A DNA stretch of 64,000 nt from Marilutibacter penaei (GCF_014145395.1 NZ_JACHTE010000004.1:186001-250000), one strand, 5' to 3'. Counted from the first letter of the stretch, positions 7,401-16,881 are shown. Program-made: numbers and translations. Notes: generated by a model not told the origin, from the letters alone.

Positions 7401-10250
7401 ATGACCGTTAAGACCACCCAGCTCCGCGACGCGATCACCATCGCGCTCGCCGTGGGCGCCACGGCTGCCGCCGGTACCGGCGTTGCCGTCGCCCAGGAAA
7501 CCGAGCAGGCCACCACCCTCGACCGCATCGAGGTCACCGGCTCGCGAATCAAGCGCACCGACATCGAGACCAGCCAGCCGATCTTCTCGCTCTCGCGCGA
7601 AGACATTTCGGCCCAGGGCCTGACCTCCGTCGGCGACGTGATCCAGAACATCAGCGCCAATGGCTCGACGCTGAACACCACCCAGAACAACGGTGGTAAC
7701 GGCGAAACCCGCGTCAACCTGCGCAACCTCGGCTCGAACCGCACCCTGGTGCTGGTCAACGGCCGTCGCTGGGTGGGCGGCACCGGCCTCGGCGGCGCGG
7801 TCGACCTGAACACCATCCCGACCGCCGCGGTCGAGCGCATCGAAGTCCTGAAGGACGGTGCGTCGTCGATCTACGGCTCCGACGCCATCGCCGGCGTGGT
7901 CAACGTGATCCTGCGCCAGAACTTCGACGGCGCGGAAGCCAACGCCTACCTCGGCCAGTTCGACAAGGGCGACGGCGTTCGCCAAGCCTATGACTTCACC
8001 GTCGGCAGCACCGGCGACCGCTGGTCGGCCATGCTGGGCGTCGGCTACGTGAAAGAAGATCCGGTCTGGGCCGGCGACCGCGAGATCTCGGCCGTGCCGG
8101 TGTACGGCTCGACCCCGGGCCTGGGCGGCAGCTCCACCACGCCGGATGGCCGTTACTGCATCCTGGACATGACCACCTTCGCCTGTGCCAACCCCGACGG
8201 TGCGTATGGCCTGTGGAAGGCGGATCCGAACGATCCGCGCGGCTGGAGCGAGTGGGCCGGCACGCCGGACAACTTCAACTTCGCCCCGCTGAACTACCTG
8301 CTGACCCCGCAGGAGCGCATCTCGGTCTTCGCCAACGGCTCGCTGGACATCAGCGACAACCTGCGCTTCAAGACCACGGTCACCTATAACCAGCGCCAGT
8401 CCGAGCAGCTGCTCGCCGCCATGCCGGTGGTCGTCGGCTTCCCGGGCGCCTCGCAGGCGGCCGATATCGTCATCAGCCAGGACAGCCTGTACAACCCGTA
8501 CGGCGAGGACATCAACTGGGTCCAGCGTCGCGTCGTGGAAACCGGCGGCCGCTCGTTCAAGCAGACGGTCGACACCTACGCGTTCGACGGTGCCTTCGAG
8601 GGCAGCTTCGAGGTCGGCGAGCGTTACTTCGACTGGGAAGCGGGCATGTTCTACGGTGAGAACCGTTCGAACGACGCCACCAACGGCCTGCTGACCTACA
8701 CCGCCATCCGCAACGCGCTTGGCCCGTCGATGCTGGTGGGCGGCGTGCCGACCTGCGTCACGACCCCGGGCGATGCCAGCACCGCGATCGCGGGCTGCGT
8801 GCCGGCCAATTTCCTGGGCGGCGCCGGCTCGCTGACCCCGGAGATGCTGAGCTACCTGACCTTCGAGGCCCACGACCAGCTGGGTTACAGCCAGAAGAGC
8901 TACTTCGCGAACATCAGCGGCGACCTGTTCGACCTGCCGGGTGGCGCGATGGCGTTCTCGTTCGGCCTCGAGCACCGCGAAGAAGACGGTTACGACCGTC
9001 CGGATGCGCTGATCAACGCCGGCGACACCACCGGCAACGCGCGTACTGCCACCGGCGGCGGCTACTCGCTGGACGAGGCCTACCTCGAACTGGCGATCCC
9101 GGTCCTGGCCGACGTGCCGGGCGCGCAGCTGCTGGACTTCAGCATCGCGACCCGTTACTCGGACTACAGCAACTTCGGTGACACCCTCAACAGCAAGTTC
9201 GGTTTCCGCTGGAAGCCGATCGACGACCTGCTGATCCGCGGCAACTACGCCGAGGGCTTCCGTGCGCCGTCGATCAACGAGCTGTTCCAGGGCGTGAGCG
9301 ACACCTTCCCGACCATCAGCGATCCGTGTAACACCGTTGGCTTCGCGCAATTGGATGCCGCGGGCCAGGCCCGTTGCGTGGCCGACGGCGTGCCGCAGGG
9401 CGGTTACAACCAGGTCAACTCGCAGATCCGCATCAGCACCGGTGGCAACCCCAACCTGCTGCCTGAGAAGGCCGAGAACTACACCTTCGGTTTCGTCTAC
9501 AGCCCGAGCTATATCGAAGGCTTCGACATCTCGCTGGACTGGTGGAAGATCGAGCTGACCGACACCATCACCACGTTCTCCGGCAACGCGATCCTCGACG
9601 ACTGCTATGAGGAAGGCAACGCCCAGGCCTGTAGCCTGATCACCCGTGGCGGCGGTGGCTTCATCACCGACCTGCTGGCAGCCGGCCTGAACATCGGTAG
9701 CCGCGAGGTCGAGGGCTACGACATGACCATCGGCTACCGCTTGCCGGAAACCGACTGGGGCAAGTTCTCGTTCATCTGGGACAGCACCTACATGGTGAAC
9801 TACGAGGACGACGGCGACGGCGACAACCAGGTCGGTGAGTACACCGATCGAAACAACAACTGGCGCATCCGCTCCAACCTGTCGACCCGTTGGGAAATGG
9901 GCGACTGGGGCGCGACCTGGAACCTGCGTTACTACGACGCCCAGGTCGAGGCCTGCAGCGGCTTCAGCTCCAATGCTGCGGTTGAGGCAGCCAACATTGC
10001 ACTTCTGTGCTCCGACCCGACCCGTCGTACGTCTGAAGGCCTGAGGCCGCGTAACAAGCTGGACGACACGTTCTACAATGACGTCAGCGTCTATTGGAAC
10101 GCGCCGTGGAACGGTCAGATCTCGCTCGGCATCAACAATATCCTCGATGAGGACCCGCCGCGCTCGGTCACGACGTTCGCGAACAGCTTCGACCCGCAGT
10201 ACGAAGTGCCTGGCCGCTTCATGTACATGCGCTACAGCCAGAAGTTCTGA
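7401..10250 (+). CDS. TonB-dependent outer-membrane receptor
   Basis: This 949-residue receptor would bring an unidentified ligand across the outer membrane using the TonB-ExbBD energy system. It has a signal peptide (about 1-32, ending AVAQ) and a TonB-box-like DRIEVTGSRIKR stretch. A plug domain follows with LVNGRRWVG and VERIEVLKDGASSIYGSDAIAGVVN (about 110-175), then a 22-strand barrel with FRAPSINELF and a terminal Phe. The start at 7401 follows GGAGAGAGAG. Size and plug type match the large Xanthomonadales receptors often associated with peptide or glycan uptake. No siderophore-specific feature is evident. It is followed by a strong terminator and flanked by oxygenase and sulfotransferase genes. 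Confidence 0.93.
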   Translation: MTVKTTQLRDAITIALAVGATAAAGTGVAVAQETEQATTLDRIEVTGSRIKRTDIETSQPIFSLSREDISAQGLTSVGDVIQNISANGSTLNTTQNNGGNGETRVNLRNLGSNRTLVLVNGRRWVGGTGLGGAVDLNTIPTAAVERIEVLKDGASSIYGSDAIAGVVNVILRQNFDGAEANAYLGQFDKGDGVRQAYDFTVGSTGDRWSAMLGVGYVKEDPVWAGDREISAVPVYGSTPGLGGSSTTPDGRYCILDMTTFACANPDGAYGLWKADPNDPRGWSEWAGTPDNFNFAPLNYLLTPQERISVFANGSLDISDNLRFKTTVTYNQRQSEQLLAAMPVVVGFPGASQAADIVISQDSLYNPYGEDINWVQRRVVETGGRSFKQTVDTYAFDGAFEGSFEVGERYFDWEAGMFYGENRSNDATNGLLTYTAIRNALGPSMLVGGVPTCVTTPGDASTAIAGCVPANFLGGAGSLTPEMLSYLTFEAHDQLGYSQKSYFANISGDLFDLPGGAMAFSFGLEHREEDGYDRPDALINAGDTTGNARTATGGGYSLDEAYLELAIPVLADVPGAQLLDFSIATRYSDYSNFGDTLNSKFGFRWKPIDDLLIRGNYAEGFRAPSINELFQGVSDTFPTISDPCNTVGFAQLDAAGQARCVADGVPQGGYNQVNSQIRISTGGNPNLLPEKAENYTFGFVYSPSYIEGFDISLDWWKIELTDTITTFSGNAILDDCYEEGNAQACSLITRGGGGFITDLLAAGLNIGSREVEGYDMTIGYRLPETDWGKFSFIWDSTYMVNYEDDGDGDNQVGEYTDRNNNWRIRSNLSTRWEMGDWGATWNLRYYDAQVEACSGFSSNAAVEAANIALLCSDPTRRTSEGLRPRNKLDDTFYNDVSVYWNAPWNGQISLGINNILDEDPPRSVTTFANSFDPQYEVPGRFMYMRYSQKF

Positions 10251-10274
10251 TCGACCTGAAGTTGCGTTACCTTG

Positions 10275-10304
10275 CTACGGCCCCGAAAGGGGCCGTAGTT
10301 CTTT
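10275..10304 (+). terminator. Intrinsic terminator after the TonB-dependent receptor
   Basis: A perfect 10-bp stem CTACGGCCCC / GGGGCCGTAG with a GAAA tetraloop (10275-10298) is followed by TTCTTT. It begins 24 bp after the receptor stop and only about 20 bp before the oxygenase start, so the oxygenase depends on readthrough or on a promoter inside this short gap. Confidence 0.85.
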
Positions 10305-10324
10305 CCAGCGCACGGTGCCCGACG

Positions 10325-10984
10325 ATGCCCCTCGAGATCAGCTCCATGTTCGCCGTCCCGATGGCCCAGGACAGCCTGCCGGAGGCCGAGCGCCTCAACC
10401 CCGAGCTCCGGTCCCTGCTGCTTGCGCGTGAAGCCGAAGGCCAGCGCTACGCCAACCCGAATCCCTCCCTGCAACAGCAGGCCGGGGTGTTCGAAAGCGA
10501 TTTCAACCTGTTTTCATGGCCCGAGCCGTGCATCCAGCAACTGAGGCAGTTCTGCTGGGCCGCGCTGGGACGTACCGTCCAGGACCTCAACGGCTATTCG
10601 CCGGCTGAGATGCAACGCCTGCAGATCTACTCGCACACCTGGTTCCACGTGACCCGCCACGGCGGCTTCACGATCATGCACAACCACCCGATGGCCTCCT
10701 GGTCCGGGGTCTACTGCGTCGACCCCGGCGAGACGCCCGCGGACCGGCCGGAGTCAGGGGTCCTGCGTTTCCCCAGCCCGCACCACTACAGCAACTACTT
10801 CACCGATGCGGGCAACATGCGCCAGCGCGCGCCCTACCACCACGGCACCTGGAGCATCCGTTTCAAGGCCGGGCAACTGGTGCTGTTCCCGTCCTGGCTG
10901 CAGCACGAAGTGCTGCCCTTCTACGGGCAGGACGAGCGGATCACCGTCGCGTTCAACTGCTGGTTCGGGATGCGCGACGCGTGA
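10325..10984 (+). CDS. Putative 2OG-Fe(II) oxygenase (TIGR02466-like)
   Basis: This 219-residue protein resembles the TIGR02466 family of putative 2-oxoglutarate/Fe(II)-dependent oxygenases. Candidate iron ligands are H119/H121 (in MHNHPMASWSGVY) and H194 (in LFPSWLQHEV), and R205 (ERITVAF) would bind 2-oxoglutarate. The first motif is His-x-His, not the canonical His-x-Asp, so the ligand set needs testing. The start at 10325 is the first methionine at the family-like N-terminus. A longer in-frame reading would extend back into the terminator hairpin. It sits between a TonB-dependent receptor and sulfotransferase genes. Substrate unknown. Confidence 0.82.
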   Translation: MPLEISSMFAVPMAQDSLPEAERLNPELRSLLLAREAEGQRYANPNPSLQQQAGVFESDFNLFSWPEPCIQQLRQFCWAALGRTVQDLNGYSPAEMQRLQIYSHTWFHVTRHGGFTIMHNHPMASWSGVYCVDPGETPADRPESGVLRFPSPHHYSNYFTDAGNMRQRAPYHHGTWSIRFKAGQLVLFPSWLQHEVLPFYGQDERITVAFNCWFGMRDA

Positions 10985-10989
10985 CCCGG

Positions 10990-12591
10990 TCACCACGGCC
11001 CTGACAGGTGGCCGAGGGCCTCGCGCAATGGCGCGAGATGCGCGGCGTACGGCCGCCATGCCCCTCCCCGGTTGCGCTGGATGCCGGCGCGGACGCTGCC
11101 GATGCTGGCCGTGGCGGAGTAGCCACCCTGGCGGCCCACATCCAGCAAGTGAGGGCGGTAATCGAGTCCGCAGAAGGCCAGTACCCGTTCGGTTTCCGGG
11201 CCCGGGTCGTCCACGAACCGCTGGTAGTCGACATCGAGGATGCGTTCCGGGTACAGCGCCCGCCAATGGTCCATCAGCCGTCGATAGCCGCTGTAATAGT
11301 CCGCCAGCGTGGCCTGGTCGTAGCTGTAAGGCGCCGCGCCGCTGAAGAACGTGCGGAGGTTGGAGAAGCAGGTATCCATCGGGTCGCGCTGCATGTGCAG
11401 GATCCGCGCCTCCGGCATGGCCGCGAGGATGAAACCGGCCAGCAGGAAATTTTCCGGCAGTTTTTCGGTGAACACGGCCCTTCCACCTGCCTTCCACCGG
11501 GCATGACGCCGGAAGAACGATGCTGCGGGTGCGAGATCGACGCGATCGGCCTCGACGACCATCGACAGATCGACCGTCGAACGGGCCGGGCGGTCGAAGG
11601 CGAGCCGCAGCGCCGCCGGCATCACCTGGCTCTCGCCGCCGTCGGCGACATCCGGATGGCCTGACAGCACCCGCTCCAGCACGCTGGTCCCGGACCGGTA
11701 CATGCCAACGATGAAGACCGGACGCACCGAAGCGTCGACTGGAACGGGCGTGGCGACCCCGCTCACATGCATCGACCCCAGGGCATCGAACAGGCGTGCC
11801 TGCGCGACCGGGTCATGGTCGGACGTCCGCTGCTTGATCGCACAGCCTTGGGCGAGCGCCTGCCACGCTGCTTCGTACTGTCCGGCCGCGTGGTGGAGGT
11901 TGTGCATCGCAAAGGCCAGGTAGGCCGCGTCCCCGCTCCCATCGGGCACGCTCCGTAGTGCGGCCGCCGTGGCCTCGAGGTCGCTGTCGATGCGATCGTC
12001 CTCCGGTTGCATCGACAGCAGCCAAAGCGCATGTGCGACATGCGGACCGGGCACGGACGCGGCTGCGCGCAGGCGTTGCCTCGATGCCTCCAGGTCGCCC
12101 GAGACGAAGTCCAGCGTGCCACGCGTGACCTGCAGCGGCGCGACGCGTGGCGCCAGCCGTCCTGCGCGTTCCAGCAGGGGCCGGGCGAGGTCGTAGAGCC
12201 CGATCGGGACGAGTTCGGACGCCACTGCGTGCAGCAACCGCGCATCGCTGGAGTGCGGCCAGGGCGCGCGCCCTGCCACCCGGGCCACCGCCTCATGCAG
12301 TTCGAAGCGGCGGAGCAGGCGCACGGCGTGCCAGGCGAACTCCAGCGTCGGGAGCGGCGCGTCCATGAGCGCCGCGGCAGTCTCCATCGCCTGCCGGTAA
12401 TGCCCGCGGGCCAGTCTGAACTGCGCGAGTTGCAGGATTCCCGGCGCAAAACCGGGATGCGCCGACAACAGCGCCTCCATTTCCCCACTGGCACCCGCCA
12501 GGTCGCCCTGCTGGGCGAGCGCCACGCTGCGTTGCCAACGGGGCCCGAGCGATGCGTCGAGCGGGTGCCCATGGATGTCGATCACGCTCAT
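10990..12591 (-). CDS. TPR-containing sulfotransferase
   Basis: This protein of about 533 residues has an N-terminal helical repeat region (TPR-like, about 20-270) and a C-terminal sulfotransferase domain. The PAPS 5'-phosphosulfate loop is GMYRSGTS (296-303) within VFIVGMYRSGTSVLERVL, and a 3'-phosphate-binding region follows at HMQRDPMDTCFSNL. Such enzymes sulfate proteins, peptides or glycans. In-frame methionines at 12621 and 12633 would add 10 or 14 residues, and none has a good ribosome site. It converges on the oxygenase gene (5 bp between stops) and is divergent from the second sulfotransferase-like gene. Confidence 0.88.
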   Translation of the reverse strand: MSVIDIHGHPLDASLGPRWQRSVALAQQGDLAGASGEMEALLSAHPGFAPGILQLAQFRLARGHYRQAMETAAALMDAPLPTLEFAWHAVRLLRRFELHEAVARVAGRAPWPHSSDARLLHAVASELVPIGLYDLARPLLERAGRLAPRVAPLQVTRGTLDFVSGDLEASRQRLRAAASVPGPHVAHALWLLSMQPEDDRIDSDLEATAAALRSVPDGSGDAAYLAFAMHNLHHAAGQYEAAWQALAQGCAIKQRTSDHDPVAQARLFDALGSMHVSGVATPVPVDASVRPVFIVGMYRSGTSVLERVLSGHPDVADGGESQVMPAALRLAFDRPARSTVDLSMVVEADRVDLAPAASFFRRHARWKAGGRAVFTEKLPENFLLAGFILAAMPEARILHMQRDPMDTCFSNLRTFFSGAAPYSYDQATLADYYSGYRRLMDHWRALYPERILDVDYQRFVDDPGPETERVLAFCGLDYRPHLLDVGRQGGYSATASIGSVRAGIQRNRGGAWRPYAAHLAPLREALGHLSGPW

Positions 12592-12631
12592 TCGAGGCGC
12601 AGCACGCGGTGGAAGGCTCATGCCGGAGAGC

Positions 12632-13735
12632 ATGGTATCAGTGCCCCCGTGCGACGCGAGCCTGCCGTCTCTGCTAGCGTCCGCATACCATCGCGTGCTC
12701 CAGGAGTCGTGTCCCGTGCCAGGCCCCGCATCCGCATCGGCCGAAGATCCCCGCGTGTTTCCAGTCCGCTATGTGCCGGCGGTGGACCGCTTCCTGTTCG
12801 CCGAGCTGGACCTGGCGACGCTGGACGCGCCGTTCCTCGACCAGCGCATGGGCGATCCGTGGTCCGCTGCCGGCCCGCGCGCGATCGACGCCACGGCATT
12901 GCCGGTCGGTCGTCCCGCCTGGCTTTTCCACACGGCGTTCTGCTGCTCCACCCTCCTCGCGCGGGCGCTGCACGCCCCGCCCGCGACGGTGGCGCTGAAG
13001 GAGCCGCACGTGTTGATGGACCTGGCCTCGCACGCGCTGGAGGACCATCGGCCCGGCACCCCATCGCTGGCGGCGCGGACGGATGCCGCGTGTCGACTGC
13101 TCGGCCGTCCATGGCAGGCGGGCGGCCACGTGCTGGTCAAGCCGACCAATGCCGTGAACCGGATCCTGCCCGAGCTGCTGGCGGCCACTCCCGGGAGCCA
13201 CGCGGTGCTTCTGCACGGCTCGCTGGAGGACTTCCTGTACTCCTGCCTGAAAAAGCTGCCGGGTGCCGAGCAGCCACTGCGCTGGATGGTCCAGTACCTG
13301 CTCGCGGGCACCCGCCTGCAGGCGTCGCTCGGTATCCGGCCCGACCACCCCTTCAACCCCGTCGAGGCCAGCGTGTTGACGTGGCATGCCCAGATGGAAC
13401 GCTATGCCGATGCCCTCGCGGACGACGCGGGGGACCGGCTGCGCAGCCTGGGCATGAACACCCTGTTGGAGGCCCCGGTCGACCGGGTGGCATCGGTGGC
13501 CAGGTGGCTCGGGCTGGACCTCGGTGGCGCGGGCTGGGAGGATCGGGTGGCCGCCGTGTTCGCGCGCAACAGCAAGGACGCGAGCGCGCTGTACGATCCG
13601 GCCACCCGCCGCGCGGAGCGGGACGCCTTGCGTCGCCGTTTCGAGCCGATGGTGGAGGCGGCGCTCGAGTGGGCGGCGAACGCCGTCGCCCCCCACACCC
13701 GAATGCCGGCCTGGAAAGACCTGGAGACGCGCTGA
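12632..13735 (+). CDS. Sulfotransferase-like P-loop protein of unknown substrate
   Basis: This is a protein of about 367 residues. An N-terminal segment of roughly 90 residues is followed by LFHTAFCCSTLLARAL, which sits where sulfotransferases have their PAPS loop, then LKEPHVLMDL. The later LHGSLEDFLYSCLKKL fits the 3'-phosphate-binding helix. I read it as a divergent sulfotransferase-fold protein; the catalytic base is not certain. The start at 12632 is preceded by GGAGAG, while an ATG at 12620 lies inside the 5' region of the divergent TPR-sulfotransferase. It converges with the prolyl-hydroxylase-like gene, 19 bp between stops. Confidence 0.7.
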   Translation: MVSVPPCDASLPSLLASAYHRVLQESCPVPGPASASAEDPRVFPVRYVPAVDRFLFAELDLATLDAPFLDQRMGDPWSAAGPRAIDATALPVGRPAWLFHTAFCCSTLLARALHAPPATVALKEPHVLMDLASHALEDHRPGTPSLAARTDAACRLLGRPWQAGGHVLVKPTNAVNRILPELLAATPGSHAVLLHGSLEDFLYSCLKKLPGAEQPLRWMVQYLLAGTRLQASLGIRPDHPFNPVEASVLTWHAQMERYADALADDAGDRLRSLGMNTLLEAPVDRVASVARWLGLDLGGAGWEDRVAAVFARNSKDASALYDPATRRAERDALRRRFEPMVEAALEWAANAVAPHTRMPAWKDLETR

Positions 13736-13754
13736 GGCGTGGCGAAGGCCCGCC

Positions 13755-14345
13755 TCAGCGCAACGCCACGCGCTCGAACTTGATGGCGAAGGTGTAGCGC
13801 GGCACGTAGCAGATGCGGCTGGGCGGACGGCCGGCATGCTTGATCGCGCCATCGAAGACCACCAGCCGTCCGGGCCGCGGCCGCACCGCGCACACCAGCT
13901 CGTCGCTGGCGTCGTAGAACACCGTCTCCCCACCCCATTCCACGTCCCACTCGTCGCACAGGTACCACAGCGCGGTCAGGTCGTGCTGGTCGGGCAGGCA
14001 GTCGGTATGGGTGAACAGCATGTCGCCGTAGCCGGCGACATTGGTGTACGCACGGTACGGCCGGTAGCCGTGGCCGGGCGTGGAAAAACCGAGCACGGCA
14101 CGACGGGTCATCTCGAAGATCGGCTGCTGCACGAGTGCGTCGATCTTCAGTTCGGTGGCCCAGTGGCGGTACTGCGCGGTGTCCTCGCGCGCGACTTCGG
14201 TGCGGGTAAACGCCGCGCGCGACAGGGCCTGCACGTAGTCGCCGACGTTCGGGAGCAGGCCGTCGAACACCTTCAACGGCCGCCCGTCGATCTCCACTTC
14301 GCGCTGGGCGGGCAGGACGCCCGCCATGCCCGGCTGCGCCGCCAT
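13755..14345 (-). CDS. Prolyl-4-hydroxylase-like 2OG-Fe(II) oxygenase
   Basis: This 196-residue double-stranded beta-helix protein carries the full 2-oxoglutarate oxygenase set: H113-x-D115 (FTHTDCLPDQ), distal H170 (GAIKHAGRPP) and R183 (YVPRYTFAIKF). The order resembles prolyl hydroxylases and SM-20-type protein hydroxylases, and it likely acts in the cytoplasm since no signal peptide is seen. It begins 7 bp after the pckG stop on the same strand and so is probably cotranscribed with it. It shares no obvious pathway with pckG; the sulfotransferase and oxygenase genes on its other side are the more suggestive neighbours. Confidence 0.85.
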   Translation of the reverse strand: MAAQPGMAGVLPAQREVEIDGRPLKVFDGLLPNVGDYVQALSRAAFTRTEVAREDTAQYRHWATELKIDALVQQPIFEMTRRAVLGFSTPGHGYRPYRAYTNVAGYGDMLFTHTDCLPDQHDLTALWYLCDEWDVEWGGETVFYDASDELVCAVRPRPGRLVVFDGAIKHAGRPPSRICYVPRYTFAIKFERVALR

Positions 14346-14352
14346 CGGCGAC

Positions 14353-16155
14353 TCAGCCCGCCAGCCGCGCGGCGATGCGCTGCTGCTCGTCCTTCAGGGC
14401 CTGCGGCATGCGCGGCCCGTAGGAGTCGAGGTACTCGCCGATGCTCTCGAACTCGGCCTGCCAGCCGGCCTGCTCGAAGCCGAACAGCTTGGCGCACGCC
14501 TCGTCGGACAGCTCGACACCGTCGAGGTTGAGGTCGTCGACGCGCGGCAGCGTGCCGATCGGCGTCTCGATGCCGCCCGCCTCGCCCTTCACGCGGCCGA
14601 TCATCCACTCGAGCACCCGCAGGTTGTCGCCGAAGCCCGGCCATAGGAACGCGCCCTCGTCGCCCTTGCGGAACCAGTTCACGTGGAAGACCTTGGGCAG
14701 CTTCGCACCGGTCTGGTCGAAGGACAGCCAGTGCGCGAAATAGTCGGCGAAGTTGTAGCCGCAGAAGGGCTTCATCGCCATCGGATCGCGGCGCATCACG
14801 CCGACCGCGCCAGTCGCCGCCGCGGTTGTCTCCGAGCCCATCGCCGCACCGACCAGCACGCCGTGCGTCCAGTCGCGGGACTCGAACACCAGCGGCACCA
14901 GCGAGGCACGGCGCCCGCCGAACACGATCGCGCTGATCGGCACGCCCTGCGGGTCCTCGGCCATCGGCGACCAGCTCGGGCACTGTTTGGCACTCACGGT
15001 GAAGCGGGCGTTCGGGTGCGCCGCCGGGCCCTTGGCCGCGTCATACGGATTGCCGCGCCAGTCGGTCACCGGCGCCTGGCCATTGTCCAGGCCCTCCCAC
15101 CACGGCTGGTTGTCGGCAGTGACGCCGACATTGGTGAAGATGGTGTTCTTCTGGATGGTGGCCAGCGCGCTCGGGTTGGACCGGGCCGAGGTGCCCGGCG
15201 CAACGCCGAAATACCCCGCCTCGGGATTGATCGCGTACAGCCGGCCATCGGGGCCCGGGCGCATCCAGCAGATGTCATCGCCCACCGTCCAGACCTTCCA
15301 GCCATCGCGCTGGTAGCCCTCGGGCGGGATCAACATGGCCAGGTTGGTCTTGCCACAGGCCGACGGGAACGCGGCGGCGATATAGTGGGTCTCGCCGTTG
15401 GGGTTCTGGATGCCGACGATCAGCATGTGCTCGGCCATCCAGCCTTCGTTGCGCGCCTGGTACGAGGCAATGCGCAGCGCGTGGCACTTCTTGCCCAGCA
15501 GCGCATTGCCGCCATAGCCGGACCCGTAGGACTTGATGGTCAGTTCCTCGGGGAAATGCATGATGAAGCGGCGCTCCGGGTCGAGTTCGCCGATCGAGTG
15601 CAGGCCCTTGACGAAGCCACCTTCACGCTCGATGCGTGCCAGCGCCGGCGTGCCCATGCGGGTCATCAGGCGCATGTTGGCGACGACGTAGGGGCTGTCG
15701 GTGATCTCGACACCGCAGCGCGACAGCGGCGAGTCGATCGGGCCCATGCAATACGGGATCACGTACATCGTGCGGCCGCGCATGCAGCCGTCGAACAGGG
15801 CATCGATCTTCGCGTGCGCGTCGGCCGGGGCCATCCAGTGGTTGTTCGGGCCGGCAGCGTCCTGCGCGGTGGTGCAGACGAAGGTCAGGTGCTCGACGCG
15901 GGCGACGTCATCCGGATGCGACCGGTGCAGCCAGCTGCCCGGGTTCGTGTCCTCGTTCAGCGGCAACAGCGTGCCGTCCGCCGCCATCCGCGCGACCAGC
16001 GCGTCGTTCTCCGCGTCGCTGCCGTCGCACCAGTGGATCGCGTCCGGCCGGGTCAGCGCCGCGACCTCGGCGACCCAGTCGTTCAGGGCCTGCAGGCGGC
16101 TGCGGGAGGCCTGGTCGTCCAGGGGCTTGGCGGCTTCGGAAGAGAGAGCGTTCAC
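14353..16155 (-). CDS. pckG: Phosphoenolpyruvate carboxykinase (GTP)
   Basis: This is a 600-residue GTP-dependent PEP carboxykinase, converting oxaloacetate and GTP to PEP in gluconeogenesis. The kinase-1 P-loop FPSACGKTNLAML (about 264-276), the substrate-binding GEEL-like HFPEELTIKSYGSGYGGNAL region (about 200-220) and C-terminal nucleotide-binding NWFRKGDEGAFLWPGFGDN are present. I prefer the GTG at 16155 (Val read as Met before Asn-Ala-Leu) because GGAG lies 7 bases upstream; an ATG at 16173 adds six residues but has no ribosome site. The 2OG oxygenase gene follows closely. Confidence 0.97.
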   Translation of the reverse strand: MNALSSEAAKPLDDQASRSRLQALNDWVAEVAALTRPDAIHWCDGSDAENDALVARMAADGTLLPLNEDTNPGSWLHRSHPDDVARVEHLTFVCTTAQDAAGPNNHWMAPADAHAKIDALFDGCMRGRTMYVIPYCMGPIDSPLSRCGVEITDSPYVVANMRLMTRMGTPALARIEREGGFVKGLHSIGELDPERRFIMHFPEELTIKSYGSGYGGNALLGKKCHALRIASYQARNEGWMAEHMLIVGIQNPNGETHYIAAAFPSACGKTNLAMLIPPEGYQRDGWKVWTVGDDICWMRPGPDGRLYAINPEAGYFGVAPGTSARSNPSALATIQKNTIFTNVGVTADNQPWWEGLDNGQAPVTDWRGNPYDAAKGPAAHPNARFTVSAKQCPSWSPMAEDPQGVPISAIVFGGRRASLVPLVFESRDWTHGVLVGAAMGSETTAAATGAVGVMRRDPMAMKPFCGYNFADYFAHWLSFDQTGAKLPKVFHVNWFRKGDEGAFLWPGFGDNLRVLEWMIGRVKGEAGGIETPIGTLPRVDDLNLDGVELSDEACAKLFGFEQAGWQAEFESIGEYLDSYGPRMPQALKDEQQRIAARLAG

Positions 16156-16235
16156 GGCGGTACTCCGGGACATGCGACAGGTAAGACGGATACGGGCAAC
16201 GGTCCAGGCCGCGGGAACGGCCTGCGACGCCGACG

Positions 16236-16826
16236 TCAGTCGGTCGGGATCAGGGTGTCCATCATGTGTTCGACGTAGGCTTCGAATTCATCCTGCTGCA
16301 TGCGGGTGTGGTGCAGCTGCAGGTTGAGCTGTAGGAAACCGACGTAGGCGGCATAGAGCAGCTGAGCGCGGTAGCGGGCATCCGTACGGCTCAGGCCCAC
16401 CTGGCGGAACGAGGCAGTGAGGTACTCGAGGCGACGGTCGGACACGCGGCCGATCACCGGCTGCACCGCGGGATGGTCCAGCGCCTTCAGCAACTCGGAA
16501 TAGACGATATGCGACTTGACCTCGTGCGCGACCACGCTGAAGAGCGCGCGCAGGCGTTCGCGCGGATCGGAAATGGGCTCGAGCTGCCCGAAGACCTCTT
16601 CCTGCTCGAACTTCTCCCAGCGTTCAAGGGCCGCCACCAGCAAGGCGTCGCGGGAGGGGAAGTGCCAGTAGAAGCTGCCCTTGGTCACGCCCAGCCGGCG
16701 CGCCAACGGCTCCACCGCGACAGCGGCGACGCCCTGCTCGGCAATCTGGTCAAGGGCGGCCTGGGCCCAGTCGTGGGCACTCAGCCGGCCACTGCGCTCG
16801 GTCTTGGGCAAGGCGGATGCGGTCAT
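16236..16826 (-). CDS. TetR/AcrR family regulator, probable repressor of fadE
   Basis: This 196-residue protein has an N-terminal TetR helix-turn-helix (about 15-60; LARRLGVTKGSFYWHF) and a variable ligand-binding helical domain. It is divergent from the acyl-CoA dehydrogenase gene, and two related palindromes overlap the -10 regions of both promoters, the classic layout of an autoregulated local repressor. By analogy with FadR- or PsrA-type TetR proteins the ligand could be an acyl-CoA or fatty acid; this is inferred from the neighbour only. The start at 16826 places the helix-turn-helix at the usual distance. Confidence 0.88.
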   Translation of the reverse strand: MTASALPKTERSGRLSAHDWAQAALDQIAEQGVAAVAVEPLARRLGVTKGSFYWHFPSRDALLVAALERWEKFEQEEVFGQLEPISDPRERLRALFSVVAHEVKSHIVYSELLKALDHPAVQPVIGRVSDRRLEYLTASFRQVGLSRTDARYRAQLLYAAYVGFLQLNLQLHHTRMQQDEFEAYVEHMMDTLIPTD

Positions 16827-16840
16827 GGTGTCAAGTGTAA

Positions 16841-16852
16841 CCATACGTATGG
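16841..16852. promoter_or_regulatory. Palindromic operator over the tetR promoter
   Basis: CCATACGTATGG is a perfect 12-bp palindrome. It overlaps a minus-strand -10 (CATACG, 16846-16851) lying 17 bp from a -35-like TTGTCC (16869-16874 on the complement). Its half-site (CATAC) recurs in the operator at 16906-16921. Confidence 0.65.
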
Positions 16853-16881
16853 GCAGGGGACAGTATGCGGACAATCGACGG

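Noticed and set aside
7284-9350. Long open frame antisense to the TonB-dependent receptor
   Set aside because: Codon-strand shadow of a high-GC gene. No ribosome site, atypical residue composition, and the sense strand carries a clear receptor.
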